In this document: piece after piece, positions 34,821 through 43,564 of the stretch
Numbering within the stretch: the stretch's first letter is position 1
Layout of the letters: each line of letters begins with the position of its first letter
DNA from: Burkholderiaceae bacterium
Lineage (GTDB): Bacteria > Pseudomonadota > Gammaproteobacteria > Burkholderiales > Burkholderiaceae_C
Assembly (NCBI GenBank): GCA_026125795.1
Contig: JAHCKM010000002.1
Coordinates: 62,001-126,000 of the forward strand
Length of the DNA stretch: 64,000 nt
Reading direction: 5' to 3'
Program-made: the position numbers and the translations under genes
Notes under the pieces: model-generated
Told to the model about the DNA's origin: nothing
Seen by the model: the letters and a program-made list of their open reading frames with translations, nothing else
Database searches by the model: none

Positions 34821-35737
34821 GCGGGGGTGCCTGGTTCGACGTGATGCTGGCCATCGTGGGCGGCGCGGTGCGCGTGGGCACGCCGTTCCTGTTCGTGAGC
34901 CTGGGCGAGTGCCTCACCGAGAAGTCCGGTCGCATCAACCTCGGGCTCGAAGGCGTGCTGGTGTTCTCGGCGATGTGCGGCTTTGGCGCGTCTTACCTCT
35001 CCGGCTCGCCGTGGATTGGCGTGATGGCCGCCGGCGCCAGCGGTGCGTTGCTCGCGTTGTTGCACGGCCTGTTGTGCTCGCTGCCGCGCGTCAGCGACAT
35101 CGCCACCGGCATCGCGTTGATGCTGCTCGGCTCGGGCCTCGCGTTCTATCTTGGCAAGCCGCTGATCCAACCGCAGGCGGCGCAGATCCCGTCGATTCCG
35201 CTCGGCGGCTGGAGCGACTCGTCGCAAGTGCAGGCGGCGTTGGCGATCAACGCGCTGTTTCCGATCGGCGTGCTGCTGGCGGTGCTGATCGCGTGGGGGC
35301 TGAAGAACACGCGTTGGGGATTGGTGGTGCGCATGGCCGGAGATTCCAGCGATGCGGCCAAGGCGCTCGGTTATTCGGCCAACGGCGTGCGCGTCGCGGC
35401 GACGACAGCTGGCGGCTTCATCGCTGGATTGGGCGGGGCGTCGTTGTCGCTGTACTACCCCGGTAGCTGGAACGAAGGTCTCAGCTCGGGCCAAGGATTG
35501 ATTGCGGTGGCGCTGGTGATCTTTGCGCGCTGGAGCCCGGTGCGGTGCTTGTGGGCTGCTTTGTTGTTTGGCGGCGCGGGTGCGATCGGTCCTGCGTTGC
35601 AGTCGGTGGGCGTGAGCGGTGGCTACTACCTGTTCAATGCGATGCCTTACGTGTTGACGCTGGCGATTCTCGTGATCACCTGTTCGCCGCGGCGTGCGCT
35701 GAAGGGTGCGCCTCTTGAGTTGGGTGTGTCGCGATGA
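34817..35737 (+). CDS. BMP-type ABC transporter permease (second)
   Basis: A 306-residue permease with a GTG start at 34817 overlapping the first permease stop. Features: GTPFLFVSLGECLTEKSGRI (about residues 21-40) followed by NLGLEGVLVFSA, and VRMAGDSSDAAKALGYSANG (about 178-197). It is the shorter partner usual in BMP importers. The gene is followed not by the ATPase but by the first copy of a 535-bp non-coding repeat. Confidence 0.93.
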   Translation: MSGGAWFDVMLAIVGGAVRVGTPFLFVSLGECLTEKSGRINLGLEGVLVFSAMCGFGASYLSGSPWIGVMAAGASGALLALLHGLLCSLPRVSDIATGIALMLLGSGLAFYLGKPLIQPQAAQIPSIPLGGWSDSSQVQAALAINALFPIGVLLAVLIAWGLKNTRWGLVVRMAGDSSDAAKALGYSANGVRVAATTAGGFIAGLGGASLSLYYPGSWNEGLSSGQGLIAVALVIFARWSPVRCLWAALLFGGAGAIGPALQSVGVSGGYYLFNAMPYVLTLAILVITCSPRRALKGAPLELGVSR

Positions 35738-35757
35738 GTCTTCTATGCGATGGGTTG

Positions 35758-36292
35758 GCGCGGCGCGGCGGGCGGTACCCGGGGCGGGCTCCTGCTGGGT
35801 CGGTCGGCCCTGCGGGCCGACTGCGCTGCGGTGCTCGCATCACGAGGGCGGCTGCGATGCCGCTCGCAAGCGGCCCTGGACGGGCCGCTGCTTCATGGCT
35901 TCTCGCCGGTCCGGCGCTCAAAGCGCGCCGGACTTCCCCTCGCGCTGCTGCGCTCCTCGCCGCCCCACAAGTCGCCCACCCCGGGTACCGCCCACCGCGC
36001 AGCACCGCTCGTGGTGTTCCTCGAAGAATACCCCGGTGGTGCGGCAAAGCCGTGGTCGGGTGTGCGCCGGCAGCGACATCTGCGGCGCCGAGGACCGCAG
36101 AGCGCATGGCCGCGCGCGCGCAGCGCGCGCTTCAACATCTGACTCGCGTCGATTGTTCGAGCGCAACGAACGAAGTGAGTGAAGCGAGTTTCGACGCGGG
36201 CCATGCGATCGAGGACCGGAGGGGAGCCGGCCGCAGGCCGGCCGCCGCAGCCGAGCGCCGGCGCATACCCGGCCGCGGCTTTGCTCGCTCAA
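35758..36292 (+). repeat. 535-bp non-coding structured repeat, copy A
   Basis: This copy aligns end to end with 39848-40382, with about 85-90% identity by eye and only compensating 1-bp indels. Stable hairpins: 35803-35821 (8-bp stem, TGC loop), 35869-35889 (8 bp), 35909-35933 (9 bp) and 36226-36242 (7 bp, GCA loop), plus an alternating GC hairpin around 36112-36130. Three hairpins differ from copy B by paired, compensatory changes. It fills the gap between the permease and formamidase genes. Short open frames here are not coding. Confidence 0.85.
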
Positions 36293-36317
36293 CCCTCAGC
36301 ACGAAGGAGCAAAGCAC

Positions 36318-37337
36318 ATGAGCGGACTCGGTGGCCTCAACAAGTCAGCGAACGGCGTCGTCGTCGGACTCGTTCAGCTTCAACTGCCCGTCGTTGAAAC
36401 ACCCGCTCAGCTCCAAGCACAAACCAAACGCATATGCGACCTCGTCGGCAAGGCCAGGCGCAATCTGAACACGATGGATCTCGTCGTGTTCCCCGAGTAC
36501 GCGCTGCACGGCCTGTCGATGAGCACGGCGCCGGAGCTGATGGTGTCGCTCGACGGCCCCGAGGTCGCGGCGTTCAAGGCGGCCTGCGTCGAGCACGGGA
36601 TCTGGGGTTGCTTCTCGATCATGGAGAAGAACCCGTCGGGCAATCCGTACAACAGCGGGCTGATCATCGACCACCGCGGGCAGATCCAGCTGTACTACCG
36701 CAAGCTGCATCCATGGGTGCCGGTGGAGCCGTGGGAGCCGGGCAACCTCGGCATACCGGTGTGCGACGGCCCCAAGGGCGTGAAGCTCGGGCTGATCATC
36801 TGCCACGACGGCATGTTTCCCGAGGTGGCGCGCGAGGCTGCGTACAAGGGCGCCGAGCTGATCGTGCGCACCGCTGGCTACACCGCGCCGATCCGCCACG
36901 CGTGGCAGATCACCAACCAGTCCAACGCGTTCCAGAACCTGGCCTACACCGCCAGCGTGTGCCTGTGCGGATCGGACGGCACGTTCGACTCGATGGGCGA
37001 GGGCATGGTGTGCTCGTTCGACGGCACCGTGATGGTCGCGGGTGGCGGGCGTCCCGACGAGATCATCACGGCCGAGATCCGCCCCGATCTCGTGCGCGAG
37101 GCGCGCGCCGGCTGGGGGGTGGAAAACAACATCTACCAGCTCTACCACCGCGGCTATGTGGCGGTGAAGGGCGGCGCGATGGACTGCCCCTACACGTTCA
37201 TGCACGACATGGTCAACGGGCGCTACCGGCTGCCGTGGGAGGCGAGCGTGCAGGTGACCGATGGCACGTCGTGCGGCTTCACGGCACCGACGCGGCCGTA
37301 TGCGGGGCCCGAACAACCGATCAAGAAGGTGGCTTGA
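36318..37337 (+). CDS. amiF: Formamidase (AmiF-type, nitrilase superfamily)
   Basis: A 339-residue carbon-nitrogen hydrolase. The catalytic triad is placed at E60 (VFPEYALHG), K129 (YYRKLHPW) and C162 (ICHDGMFPE). The N-terminus MSGLGGLNKS and the stretch VPVEPWEPGNLGIPVCDGP match the AmiE/AmiF branch; my memory of formamidase AmiF (same 33-residue K-to-C spacing) makes formamidase the better choice over aliphatic amidase AmiE. It releases ammonia and formate from formamide. AAGGAG lies 11-16 bases upstream of the start, and the gene abuts the next one with no gap. It lies between the two copies of the 535-bp repeat. Confidence 0.85.
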   Translation: MSGLGGLNKSANGVVVGLVQLQLPVVETPAQLQAQTKRICDLVGKARRNLNTMDLVVFPEYALHGLSMSTAPELMVSLDGPEVAAFKAACVEHGIWGCFSIMEKNPSGNPYNSGLIIDHRGQIQLYYRKLHPWVPVEPWEPGNLGIPVCDGPKGVKLGLIICHDGMFPEVAREAAYKGAELIVRTAGYTAPIRHAWQITNQSNAFQNLAYTASVCLCGSDGTFDSMGEGMVCSFDGTVMVAGGGRPDEIITAEIRPDLVREARAGWGVENNIYQLYHRGYVAVKGGAMDCPYTFMHDMVNGRYRLPWEASVQVTDGTSCGFTAPTRPYAGPEQPIKKVA

Positions 37338-38045
37338 ATGGCGACCATTGCTTCCACGCCTTATGCATGGCCGTACGACGGCGACTTCACGCCGAAGAAC
37401 AGCGCGCTCGTCATCATTGACATGCAGACCGACTTCTGCGGCGTCGGCGGCTACGTCGACAAGATGGGCTACGACCTGTCGATGACGCGTGCGCCGATCG
37501 AGCCGATCAAGGCCTTGCTCGCTGAAGCGCGGCGCGTCGGCATGCACGTGATCCACACGCGCGAGGGGCATCGGCCCGATCTGTCGGACCTGCCGGCCAA
37601 CAAGCGCTGGCGCTCGCGGCAGATCGGCGCCGGCATCGGCGACCCCGGGCCGTGCGGCCGCATCCTGGTGCGCGGCGAGCCCGGGTGGGACATCATCCCC
37701 GATCTGTATCCGGTCGCCGGCGAGCCGATCATCGACAAGCCCGGCAAGGGCTCGTTCTGTGCCACCGATCTGGAGCTGATCCTGCACACGCGCGGGATCC
37801 GCAACCTGATCCTCACCGGCATCACCACCGACGTGTGCGTGCACACCACGATGCGCGAGGCCAACGACCGCGGCTTCGAATGCGTGATGCTGACCGACTG
37901 CACCGGCGCCACCGATGCCGGCAACCACGCGGCGGCGTTCAAGATGATCCAGATGCAGGGCGGCGTGTTCGGTGCCGTCTCCGAGTCCAAGCAAGTGATC
38001 GAGGCCTTGAAGGCCTTCGCAACCGCAGGAGGGGCGGCAGCATGA
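37338..38045 (+). CDS. biuH: Isochorismatase-fold amidohydrolase, probable biuret amidohydrolase
   Basis: A 235-residue cysteine hydrolase. Catalytic residues: D28 (IIDMQTDF), K134 ([10 protein letters not shown]) and C167 (TTDVCVHT). Stretches such as [26 protein letters not shown]-like [20 protein letters not shown] and [18 protein letters not shown] are what I recall of rhizobial BiuH, which converts biuret to allophanate and ammonia. An allophanate hydrolase downstream (43561) would finish the pathway. It follows the formamidase directly and overlaps the binding-protein gene by four bases. A related ureide substrate remains possible. Confidence 0.8.
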   Translation: MATIASTPYAWPYDGDFTPKNSALVIIDMQTDFCGVGGYVDKMGYDLSMTRAPIEPIKALLAEARRVGMHVIHTREGHRPDLSDLPANKRWRSRQIGAGIGDPGPCGRILVRGEPGWDIIPDLYPVAGEPIIDKPGKGSFCATDLELILHTRGIRNLILTGITTDVCVHTTMREANDRGFECVMLTDCTGATDAGNHAAAFKMIQMQGGVFGAVSESKQVIEALKAFATAGGAAA

Positions 38046-39049
38046 CCATCGTTCATCACAAGAAGCACCCGCTGGTGCAACAGCGCCGCCGTCTGCTGCG
38101 CGCTGGCCTTGCGAGCGCCGCGCTGCTCGGCCTGTCGCGCAAGTCGCTGGCGGCCGACGACAAGATCCTGATCGGCTTCTGGCCGATCGCATCGGGCCTG
38201 CCGCTGTATGCCGGGCTCGAGCGCGGCATCTTCAAGGAAGCGGGGCTGCAGGTCGAAGGCGCCAAGTTCGCCAGCGCGCAGCAGGTGGCCGAAGCGATGA
38301 TTTCCGGCCGCATCCACGGCTCGGCCAACGGCACCGCGTCGGCCGCGCTGGCGCTGGCCGAGATCACCAGCCCCAACCTGTTCAAGATCATCTGCAGCAA
38401 CCCGAGCAACCGCAAGCTGGTGCTCGACGAGTTCGTGGTGCCGAAGGACTCCAAGGTCTCGAGCATCGCCGAGCTGGCGGGCAAGAAGGTCTGCTCGGGT
38501 CCCGGCATCCAGAACGTCACCTTGGCAAAGGTCATCCTCGAGAAGAACGGCATTGCGAATCCACAGGTGACCGAGCTGCCGATCGGCCAGCACGTGCCGG
38601 CGCTCGCCGCGGGGCAGGTCGATGCCGCTTATACGCTCGAGCCCACCGGCACCGCAGGCCGATTGAAGGGCCTCACGCGCGTGCTCGAGCCGGGCGTGAT
38701 CGCCAAGTACGTGCTCGGCGATCCCGATGCGCCGTGGTTCGGCGGCTCGGCCAGCGTGACCACGGCGTTCATCAAGGACAAGCCCGAGCTGGCCAAGAGG
38801 TACATCGCTGCGTATGCCAAGGCGGTGGACTGGGTGCGCAAGAACCCTGATGAGGCGCGCAACCACATGGACGGCTTCACCGCGATCGAACCGGCGTTGG
38901 TCAAGGAGGTGCCGCTGTCGGGCTTCACGCTCTACAACGAGTTCAGCGCCAGCGACGTGGGCTACTTCCAGAAGTTCTTCGACGTGTTCACCGAACGCAA
39001 GATCTTCACCAAGAAGCTCGACGTGAAGTCGCTGCTCTACACGGGCTGA
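38042..39049 (+). CDS. ABC transporter substrate-binding protein (NMT1/SsuA-like)
   Basis: A 335-residue binding protein with its ATG overlapping the hydrolase stop. The N-terminus has [25 protein letters not shown], a twin-arginine-like start and signal cleavage near SLAAD. The mature protein [21 protein letters not shown] and the nitrate/sulfonate-binding fold follow. It is encoded 4 bases before its permease; the ATPase comes after repeat copy B. The likely ligand is the biuret- or ureide-like substrate of the neighbouring hydrolases. Confidence 0.9.
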   Translation: MTIVHHKKHPLVQQRRRLLRAGLASAALLGLSRKSLAADDKILIGFWPIASGLPLYAGLERGIFKEAGLQVEGAKFASAQQVAEAMISGRIHGSANGTASAALALAEITSPNLFKIICSNPSNRKLVLDEFVVPKDSKVSSIAELAGKKVCSGPGIQNVTLAKVILEKNGIANPQVTELPIGQHVPALAAGQVDAAYTLEPTGTAGRLKGLTRVLEPGVIAKYVLGDPDAPWFGGSASVTTAFIKDKPELAKRYIAAYAKAVDWVRKNPDEARNHMDGFTAIEPALVKEVPLSGFTLYNEFSASDVGYFQKFFDVFTERKIFTKKLDVKSLLYTG

Positions 39050-39053
39050 CGCC

Positions 39054-39830
39054 ATGCAGGCCGCGATGAGCCAGGTGTGGAATCGGCGTTGGCTGCCGCT
39101 GATCGGGCCGCTGCTGCTGTTTGCGCTGTGGCAGCTGCTGATCAGTGCCCAGTTCGTCAAGCCGGTGCTGCTGCCGCCGCCGAGCGACACGCTGGCGCAC
39201 ATGGCCGGCGTGTTCGCCAGCGGGCACATCTTTCCCGACCTGTGGGCCACGATCTTCCGCACGCTGTGCTCGTTCGGCATCGCGGTGGTGATCGGCGTGC
39301 CGCTGGGCGTGATGCTGGGCAGCTCGGAGGCGGCCTACCGCAGCGTGGAGTTCCTGATCGACTTCTTCCGCTCCACGCCGAGCTCTGCGCTGATCCCGCT
39401 GTTCCTGCTGATCTTCGGCATCACCGACATCAACAAGATCGCGATTGCCAGCTTCGGCGCGATGCTGATCGTGCTGTTCAACAGTGCCTACGGCGTGATG
39501 CACGCCAAGAAGACGCGCGTGATGGCGGCCCAGATCATGGGCGTGTCCAAGTGGCACGTGTTCAAGGACGTGATGCTGATGGAGAGCCTGGCACAGACCT
39601 TTGTCGGCCTGCGCAGCGCGGTGTCGATGGCACTGGTGATCGTGATCGTGGCCGAGATGTTCATCGGCTCCGAGAGCGGCCTGGGCCACCGCATCATCGA
39701 CGCGCAGCAGGTGTTCAACGTGAAGGAGATGTACTGCTCGATCCTGGTGACCGGGGCGTTGGGTTATCTGTTGAACCTGCTGTTCCTGCTCGGCGAGAAG
39801 AAGCTGATTCATTGGAGTGGGAAGGCATGA
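39054..39830 (+). CDS. ABC transporter permease (SsuC/TauC-like)
   Basis: A 258-residue BPD_transp_1 permease with about six hydrophobic segments and the coupling loop AAQIMGVSKWHVFKDVMLME (about residues 160-179). It lies four bases after the binding-protein gene. Repeat copy B begins 17 bases after its stop and separates it from the ATPase gene. Confidence 0.92.
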   Translation: MQAAMSQVWNRRWLPLIGPLLLFALWQLLISAQFVKPVLLPPPSDTLAHMAGVFASGHIFPDLWATIFRTLCSFGIAVVIGVPLGVMLGSSEAAYRSVEFLIDFFRSTPSSALIPLFLLIFGITDINKIAIASFGAMLIVLFNSAYGVMHAKKTRVMAAQIMGVSKWHVFKDVMLMESLAQTFVGLRSAVSMALVIVIVAEMFIGSESGLGHRIIDAQQVFNVKEMYCSILVTGALGYLLNLLFLLGEKKLIHWSGKA

Positions 39831-39847
39831 ACGCTTGCGAGGGTGCA

Positions 39848-40382
39848 GCGCGGCGCGGCGGGCGGTACCCGGGGTGGGCTCCTACTGTCGCGGTCGGCGC
39901 TGCGCGCCGACTTCGCTGCGGTGCTCGCGGCACAAGGGCGGCTGCGATGCCGCTCGCAAGCGGCGCTGAACGCGCCGCTGCATCATGGCTTCTCGCCGGT
40001 CCGGCGCCTGGCGGCGCCGGACTTCCCCTTGCGCCGCTGCGCTCCTCGCCGCGCCACAAGTCGCCCACCCCGGATACCGCCCACCGCGCAGCACCGCTCG
40101 TGGTGTGCATCGTGGAATACCTCAGTGGTGCTGGCAAAGCCGGGGCCGGGTGTGCGTCGGCAGCGACATCTGCGGCGCCGAGGACCGCAGAGCGCATGGC
40201 CGCGCGCGCGCAGCGCGCGCTTCCACTTCTGACTCGCGTCGACTGTTTGACCGGAACGACCGAAGGGAGTGAAGGGAGTTTCGACGCGGGCCATGCGATC
40301 GAGGACCGCAGGGGAGTCGGCCGCAGGCCGACCGCTGCAGCCGAGCGCCGGCGCATACCCGACCGCGGCTTTGCTCGCTCAA
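39848..40382 (+). repeat. 535-bp non-coding structured repeat, copy B
   Basis: Direct repeat of 35758-36292 in the same orientation. Its hairpins lie at 39893-39911, 39959-39979, 39999-40022 and 40316-40332. Base pair 39899-39905 is G-C where copy A has C-G; 39965-39973 is G-C against C-G; 40317-40331 is T-A against C-G. It occupies the gap between a permease and its ATPase. No transposase, target-site duplication or terminal inverted repeat is visible. Confidence 0.85.
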
Positions 40383-40410
40383 TCGCGGCACGAACCAGGG
40401 AACAACATCC

Positions 40411-41250
40411 ATGAGCGGCGCACTTCCCATCACCGCAGTTCCTCCTCAGGCAGTCCCCGGTGAACCGGACACCGTGCTCACGCTGCGCGCCGCACCCAAG
40501 ACCCACGTCACCGTGCGCGGGCTCAGCAAGAGCTTTGCCGGCACGCCGCTGTACACCAACTTCAACCTCGATCTGCCGCGCGGCAAGATCGTGTCGATCT
40601 TCGGCCCCAACGGCTGCGGCAAGTCCACGCTGATGAACATGATCGCGGGGCTGGTGCCGCTCGATGCCGGCGAGATCCTGTTCGACGGCAAGTCGCTGAA
40701 GGACACCAAGATCGGCTACGTGTTCCAGAACTACCGCGACGCGCTGTTCCCGTGGATCACGGCGTGGGACAACATCGCCTATCCGCTGCGTCGCGGCGGC
40801 ATGAAAGAGGCCGAGGTCAAAGCCAAGGTCGAGGCGTTGGTCAAGCTGTTCGAGATCCGCTTCGATCTCGCGCGCTACCCGTACGAGCTTTCGGGCGGAC
40901 AGATGCAGACGGTGTGCATCATGCGTTCGTTGGCCACCGAGCCCGAGGTGCTGTTCCTCGACGAGCCGTTCTCGGCGCTCGACTTCGAGATGACCCTGTT
41001 CATCCGCGCCAAGCTGCAGGAGGCGCACATGGCCACCGGCACGACCATGGTGATCGTCTCGCACGACCTCGAGGATGCCGTGTTCCTGGCCGACCGCATC
41101 CTGCTGCTCACACGGCGGCCCACGCGCATCGCCGAGCTGGTGAGCTTCGAGATGCCGCGTCCGCGCCCGCCCGAGGCCGTGGCCGAGCCGGAGTTCGTGC
41201 GCGTCAAGGCACACGCGCTGGAGGTGTTCCGGCGCGAGGTGAATGCCTGA
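40411..41250 (+). CDS. ABC transporter ATP-binding protein (SsuB/TauB-like)
   Basis: A 279-residue ATPase: Walker A GPNGCGKST (about residues 66-74), Q-loop YVFQNYRDALFPW, signature LSGGQMQ (about 161-167), Walker B VLFLDEP and H-loop VSHD. Some 35 residues precede the ATPase fold, slightly longer than usual. It completes the importer of 38042-39830 although separated from it by repeat copy B. A hairpin repeat follows before the next ATPase. Confidence 0.93.
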   Translation: MSGALPITAVPPQAVPGEPDTVLTLRAAPKTHVTVRGLSKSFAGTPLYTNFNLDLPRGKIVSIFGPNGCGKSTLMNMIAGLVPLDAGEILFDGKSLKDTKIGYVFQNYRDALFPWITAWDNIAYPLRRGGMKEAEVKAKVEALVKLFEIRFDLARYPYELSGGQMQTVCIMRSLATEPEVLFLDEPFSALDFEMTLFIRAKLQEAHMATGTTMVIVSHDLEDAVFLADRILLLTRRPTRIAELVSFEMPRPRPPEAVAEPEFVRVKAHALEVFRREVNA

Positions 41251-41283
41251 GATGAAGAAGCCCCCACGCTCACTTCGTTCGCT

Positions 41284-41333
41284 GCCCCCCGAGGGGGCGC
41301 GTCAGCGCCTTCGGGCGGCCGGGCGGCGCTGAC
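41284..41333 (+). repeat. GC-rich double-hairpin repeat abutting the start codon
   Basis: First hairpin GCCCCC / GGGGGC around 41284-41298. Second, a perfect 9-bp stem GTCAGCGCC (41301-41309) / GGCGCTGAC (41325-41333) that ends on the base before the ATG at 41334. It is similar in kind and position to the element at 10598-10641. Confidence 0.7.
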
Positions 41334-42905
41334 ATGACCGCACTCGCACTCGACACCTTCAACCTGACCAAACGCTTCGGCGCGTTCACCGCGCTCGACG
41401 GCGTGTCGCTTGCGGTGCGGCCGGGCACGGTGCATGCGCTGCTGGGCGAGAACGGCGCGGGCAAGAGCACCCTGGTCAAGTGCGTGGTCGGCTACCACCG
41501 GCCCGACGGCGGCTCGGTGCTGCTCGACGGTCGCGAGCACGACATCGCGTCGCCCACCGTCGCACGATCGCTGGGAATCGGCATGGTGTACCAGCACTTC
41601 ACCGTGGTGCCCGGGCTCACGGTGGCCGAGAACCTGCTGCTGGCGCGTGGCCAGGTGCCGCTGGTGGTCGATTGGCGCGCGGCGCGCAGCGAGCTCGAGG
41701 CGTTCCTGCGCACCACGCCGTTCAGGCTGCCGCTCGACGCCACGCCGCTCGACCTGTCGGCCGGCGAGAAGCAGAAGCTCGAGATCCTGAAGCAGCTGTT
41801 CCTCAAGCCGCGCCTGCTGATCCTCGACGAGCCCACCTCGGTGCTCACGCCGCAAGAGGCCGACGAAGTGCTGGGCGCGTTGCGCGAGCGTGCACACGGC
41901 GGCGCCACCAGCATCGTGCTCATCACGCACAAGTTTCGCGAGGTCACCGCGTACGCCGACGACGTGAGCGTGCTGCGACGGGGCAAGCTGGTGGCCAGCA
42001 CGCGCGTGGCCGACACCACGGCCGAGAAGCTGGCCGAGGCCATGGTGGGCGAGCGCGGCACGGCGCGCGACCCGGTGGCCTGGCAGCGCCTGCCCAATGC
42101 GCAGGGCGCACCGGTGCTGCAGATCCGCGACCTCACCGTTCTCGGCGACCGCGGCGAACAGGCGGTGCGTGCCTTGCGCCTCGACGTGCGGGCCGGTGAG
42201 ATCGTCGGCGTGGCCGGCGTGTCGGGCAACGGCCAGCGTGAGTTGATGCAGGCGCTCACCGGGCAGCGCGCGCCCGAGAGCGGCAACGTGCAGGTCGACG
42301 GCCAACCCTATGCCGCCACACGGGCGCAGAACCACCGGCACGCGGTGCGCAGCCTGCCGGAGGAGCCGCTGGCCAACGCCTGCGTCGGCGAGCTCAGCGT
42401 GGCGCGCAACATGGCGCTGCGCGGTTTCGACCGCGCGCCGCTGTCGCAATCGGGCTGGATGCGCTGGGGCCGCGTGGCGCAGCGCGCACGCGAGCTGATC
42501 CAGGAGTACGGCGTCAAGACGCAAGGTGAGGGCGCGGCGATCCGCACGCTCTCGGGCGGCAACGTGCAACGCGCGGTGCTGGCGCGCGAGTTGTCGGGCC
42601 AGGCGCGGCTGCTGCTGGTGGCCAACCCGGTGTTCGGGCTGGACTTCGCCGCGGTGGCCGAGATCCATGCGCGGCTGATGGCGGCGCGCAACGCCGGCGC
42701 GGCGGTGCTGTTGATCAGCGAGGATCTCGACGAGCTGCTCGAGCTGTCGGACCGCATCGTCGTGATCAGCGAAGGGCGCATCGTGCACGAGACGCCAGCG
42801 CCTCAGGCCGACCGCCGCACGCTCGGCGCGCACATGGGCGGCAAGGCGCACGGCGCACGCGATGCGATGCCGACGGCGCCCGGCGTGATGGAGATGGCGG
42901 CGTGA
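41334..42905 (+). CDS. BMP-type ABC transporter double ATPase
   Basis: A 523-residue protein with two ABC domains. The first has Walker [10 protein letters not shown] (about residues 38-46), [12 protein letters not shown] and [15 protein letters not shown]. The second has a degenerate nucleotide site, GVSGNGQRE in place of Walker A and [12 protein letters not shown] in place of Walker B, the pattern of MglA/BMP-type ATPases. It is the expected partner of the BMP binding protein and permeases at 32603-35737, displaced by the inserted formamidase/biuret cassette. It overlaps the next gene (GTGA at 42902). Confidence 0.93.
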   Translation: MTALALDTFNLTKRFGAFTALDGVSLAVRPGTVHALLGENGAGKSTLVKCVVGYHRPDGGSVLLDGREHDIASPTVARSLGIGMVYQHFTVVPGLTVAENLLLARGQVPLVVDWRAARSELEAFLRTTPFRLPLDATPLDLSAGEKQKLEILKQLFLKPRLLILDEPTSVLTPQEADEVLGALRERAHGGATSIVLITHKFREVTAYADDVSVLRRGKLVASTRVADTTAEKLAEAMVGERGTARDPVAWQRLPNAQGAPVLQIRDLTVLGDRGEQAVRALRLDVRAGEIVGVAGVSGNGQRELMQALTGQRAPESGNVQVDGQPYAATRAQNHRHAVRSLPEEPLANACVGELSVARNMALRGFDRAPLSQSGWMRWGRVAQRARELIQEYGVKTQGEGAAIRTLSGGNVQRAVLARELSGQARLLLVANPVFGLDFAAVAEIHARLMAARNAGAAVLLISEDLDELLELSDRIVVISEGRIVHETPAPQADRRTLGAHMGGKAHGARDAMPTAPGVMEMAA

Positions 42906-43564
42906 TCGAACTGAGCGCGCGACCGTTCGCATTCCGTTTCGATCCGGCGCATACCGCGCTGGTCATCATCGACATGCAGCGCGACTTCGTCGAGCCCGGC
43001 GGCTTCGGCGAGACGCTGGGCAACGACGTGACGCGCCTGCAGGCGATCGTGCCGGCCATCCAGCGCGTGCTGGCGGCGTGGCGTGCCGCCAAGGGGCTGG
43101 TTGTGCACACGCGCGAATCGCACGAGCCGGATCTGGCGGACTGCCCGCGCGCCAAGCGCGAGCGCGGGTCGCCCAGGCTGCGCATCGGCGACGTCGGGCC
43201 GATGGGACGCATCCTGATCCGGGGCGAACCGGGCAACCAGATCATCCCCGAGCTGGCGCCGCAGCCCGGCGAGCTGGTGATCGACAAGCCGGGCAAGGGC
43301 GCGTTCTACTCGACCTCGTTGCACCACGAGCTGCTGCGCCGCGGCATCACGCACCTGCTGCTGGCCGGCGTGACCACCGAGGTGTGCGTTCAGACCTCGA
43401 TGCGCGAGGCGAATGACCGCGGTTATGACGCACTGCTGCTCGAGGACTGCACCGAGAGCTATTTCCCCGGGTTCAAGCAAGCAACGATCGAGATGATCGT
43501 CGCGCAGGGCGGCATCGTCGGCTGGGCCGCGCCGAGCGCACACCTGCTGCGCGTTTTGCCATGA
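42902..43564 (+). CDS. Isochorismatase-fold amidohydrolase (second)
   Basis: A 220-residue cysteine hydrolase with a GTG start overlapping the ATPase stop. Catalytic residues D24 (IIDMQRDF), K129 ([10 protein letters not shown]) and C162 (TTEVCVQT). It is paralogous to the enzyme at 37338 but lacks the [10 protein letters not shown] stretch and ends with a different substrate loop (CTESYFPGF), so it may cleave another amide such as a ureidoacid, carbamoyl compound or oxamate. It overlaps the allophanate hydrolase gene by four bases, which ties it to production of allophanate or a precursor. Confidence 0.87.
   Translation: MIELSARPFAFRFDPAHTALVIIDMQRDFVEPGGFGETLGNDVTRLQAIVPAIQRVLAAWRAAKGLVVHTRESHEPDLADCPRAKRERGSPRLRIGDVGPMGRILIRGEPGNQIIPELAPQPGELVIDKPGKGAFYSTSLHHELLRRGITHLLLAGVTTEVCVQTSMREANDRGYDALLLEDCTESYFPGFKQATIEMIVAQGGIVGWAAPSAHLLRVLP

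Noticed and set aside
35750-36142. Short open frames inside repeat copy A, and their equivalents in copy B
   Set aside because: Frames are not kept between the copies and compensatory changes favour base pairing rather than codons. I treat the repeats as non-coding.
36318-37337. Nitrilase of the nitrile pathway
   Set aside because: N-terminus, motif wording and triad spacing match the AmiE/AmiF amidase branch, better formamidase than nitrilase.
35758-40382. The two 535-bp repeats as insertion sequences or a composite transposon
   Set aside because: No transposase, terminal inverted repeats or target duplications are visible, and hairpins with covariation are a better description. A non-autonomous element is not excluded.
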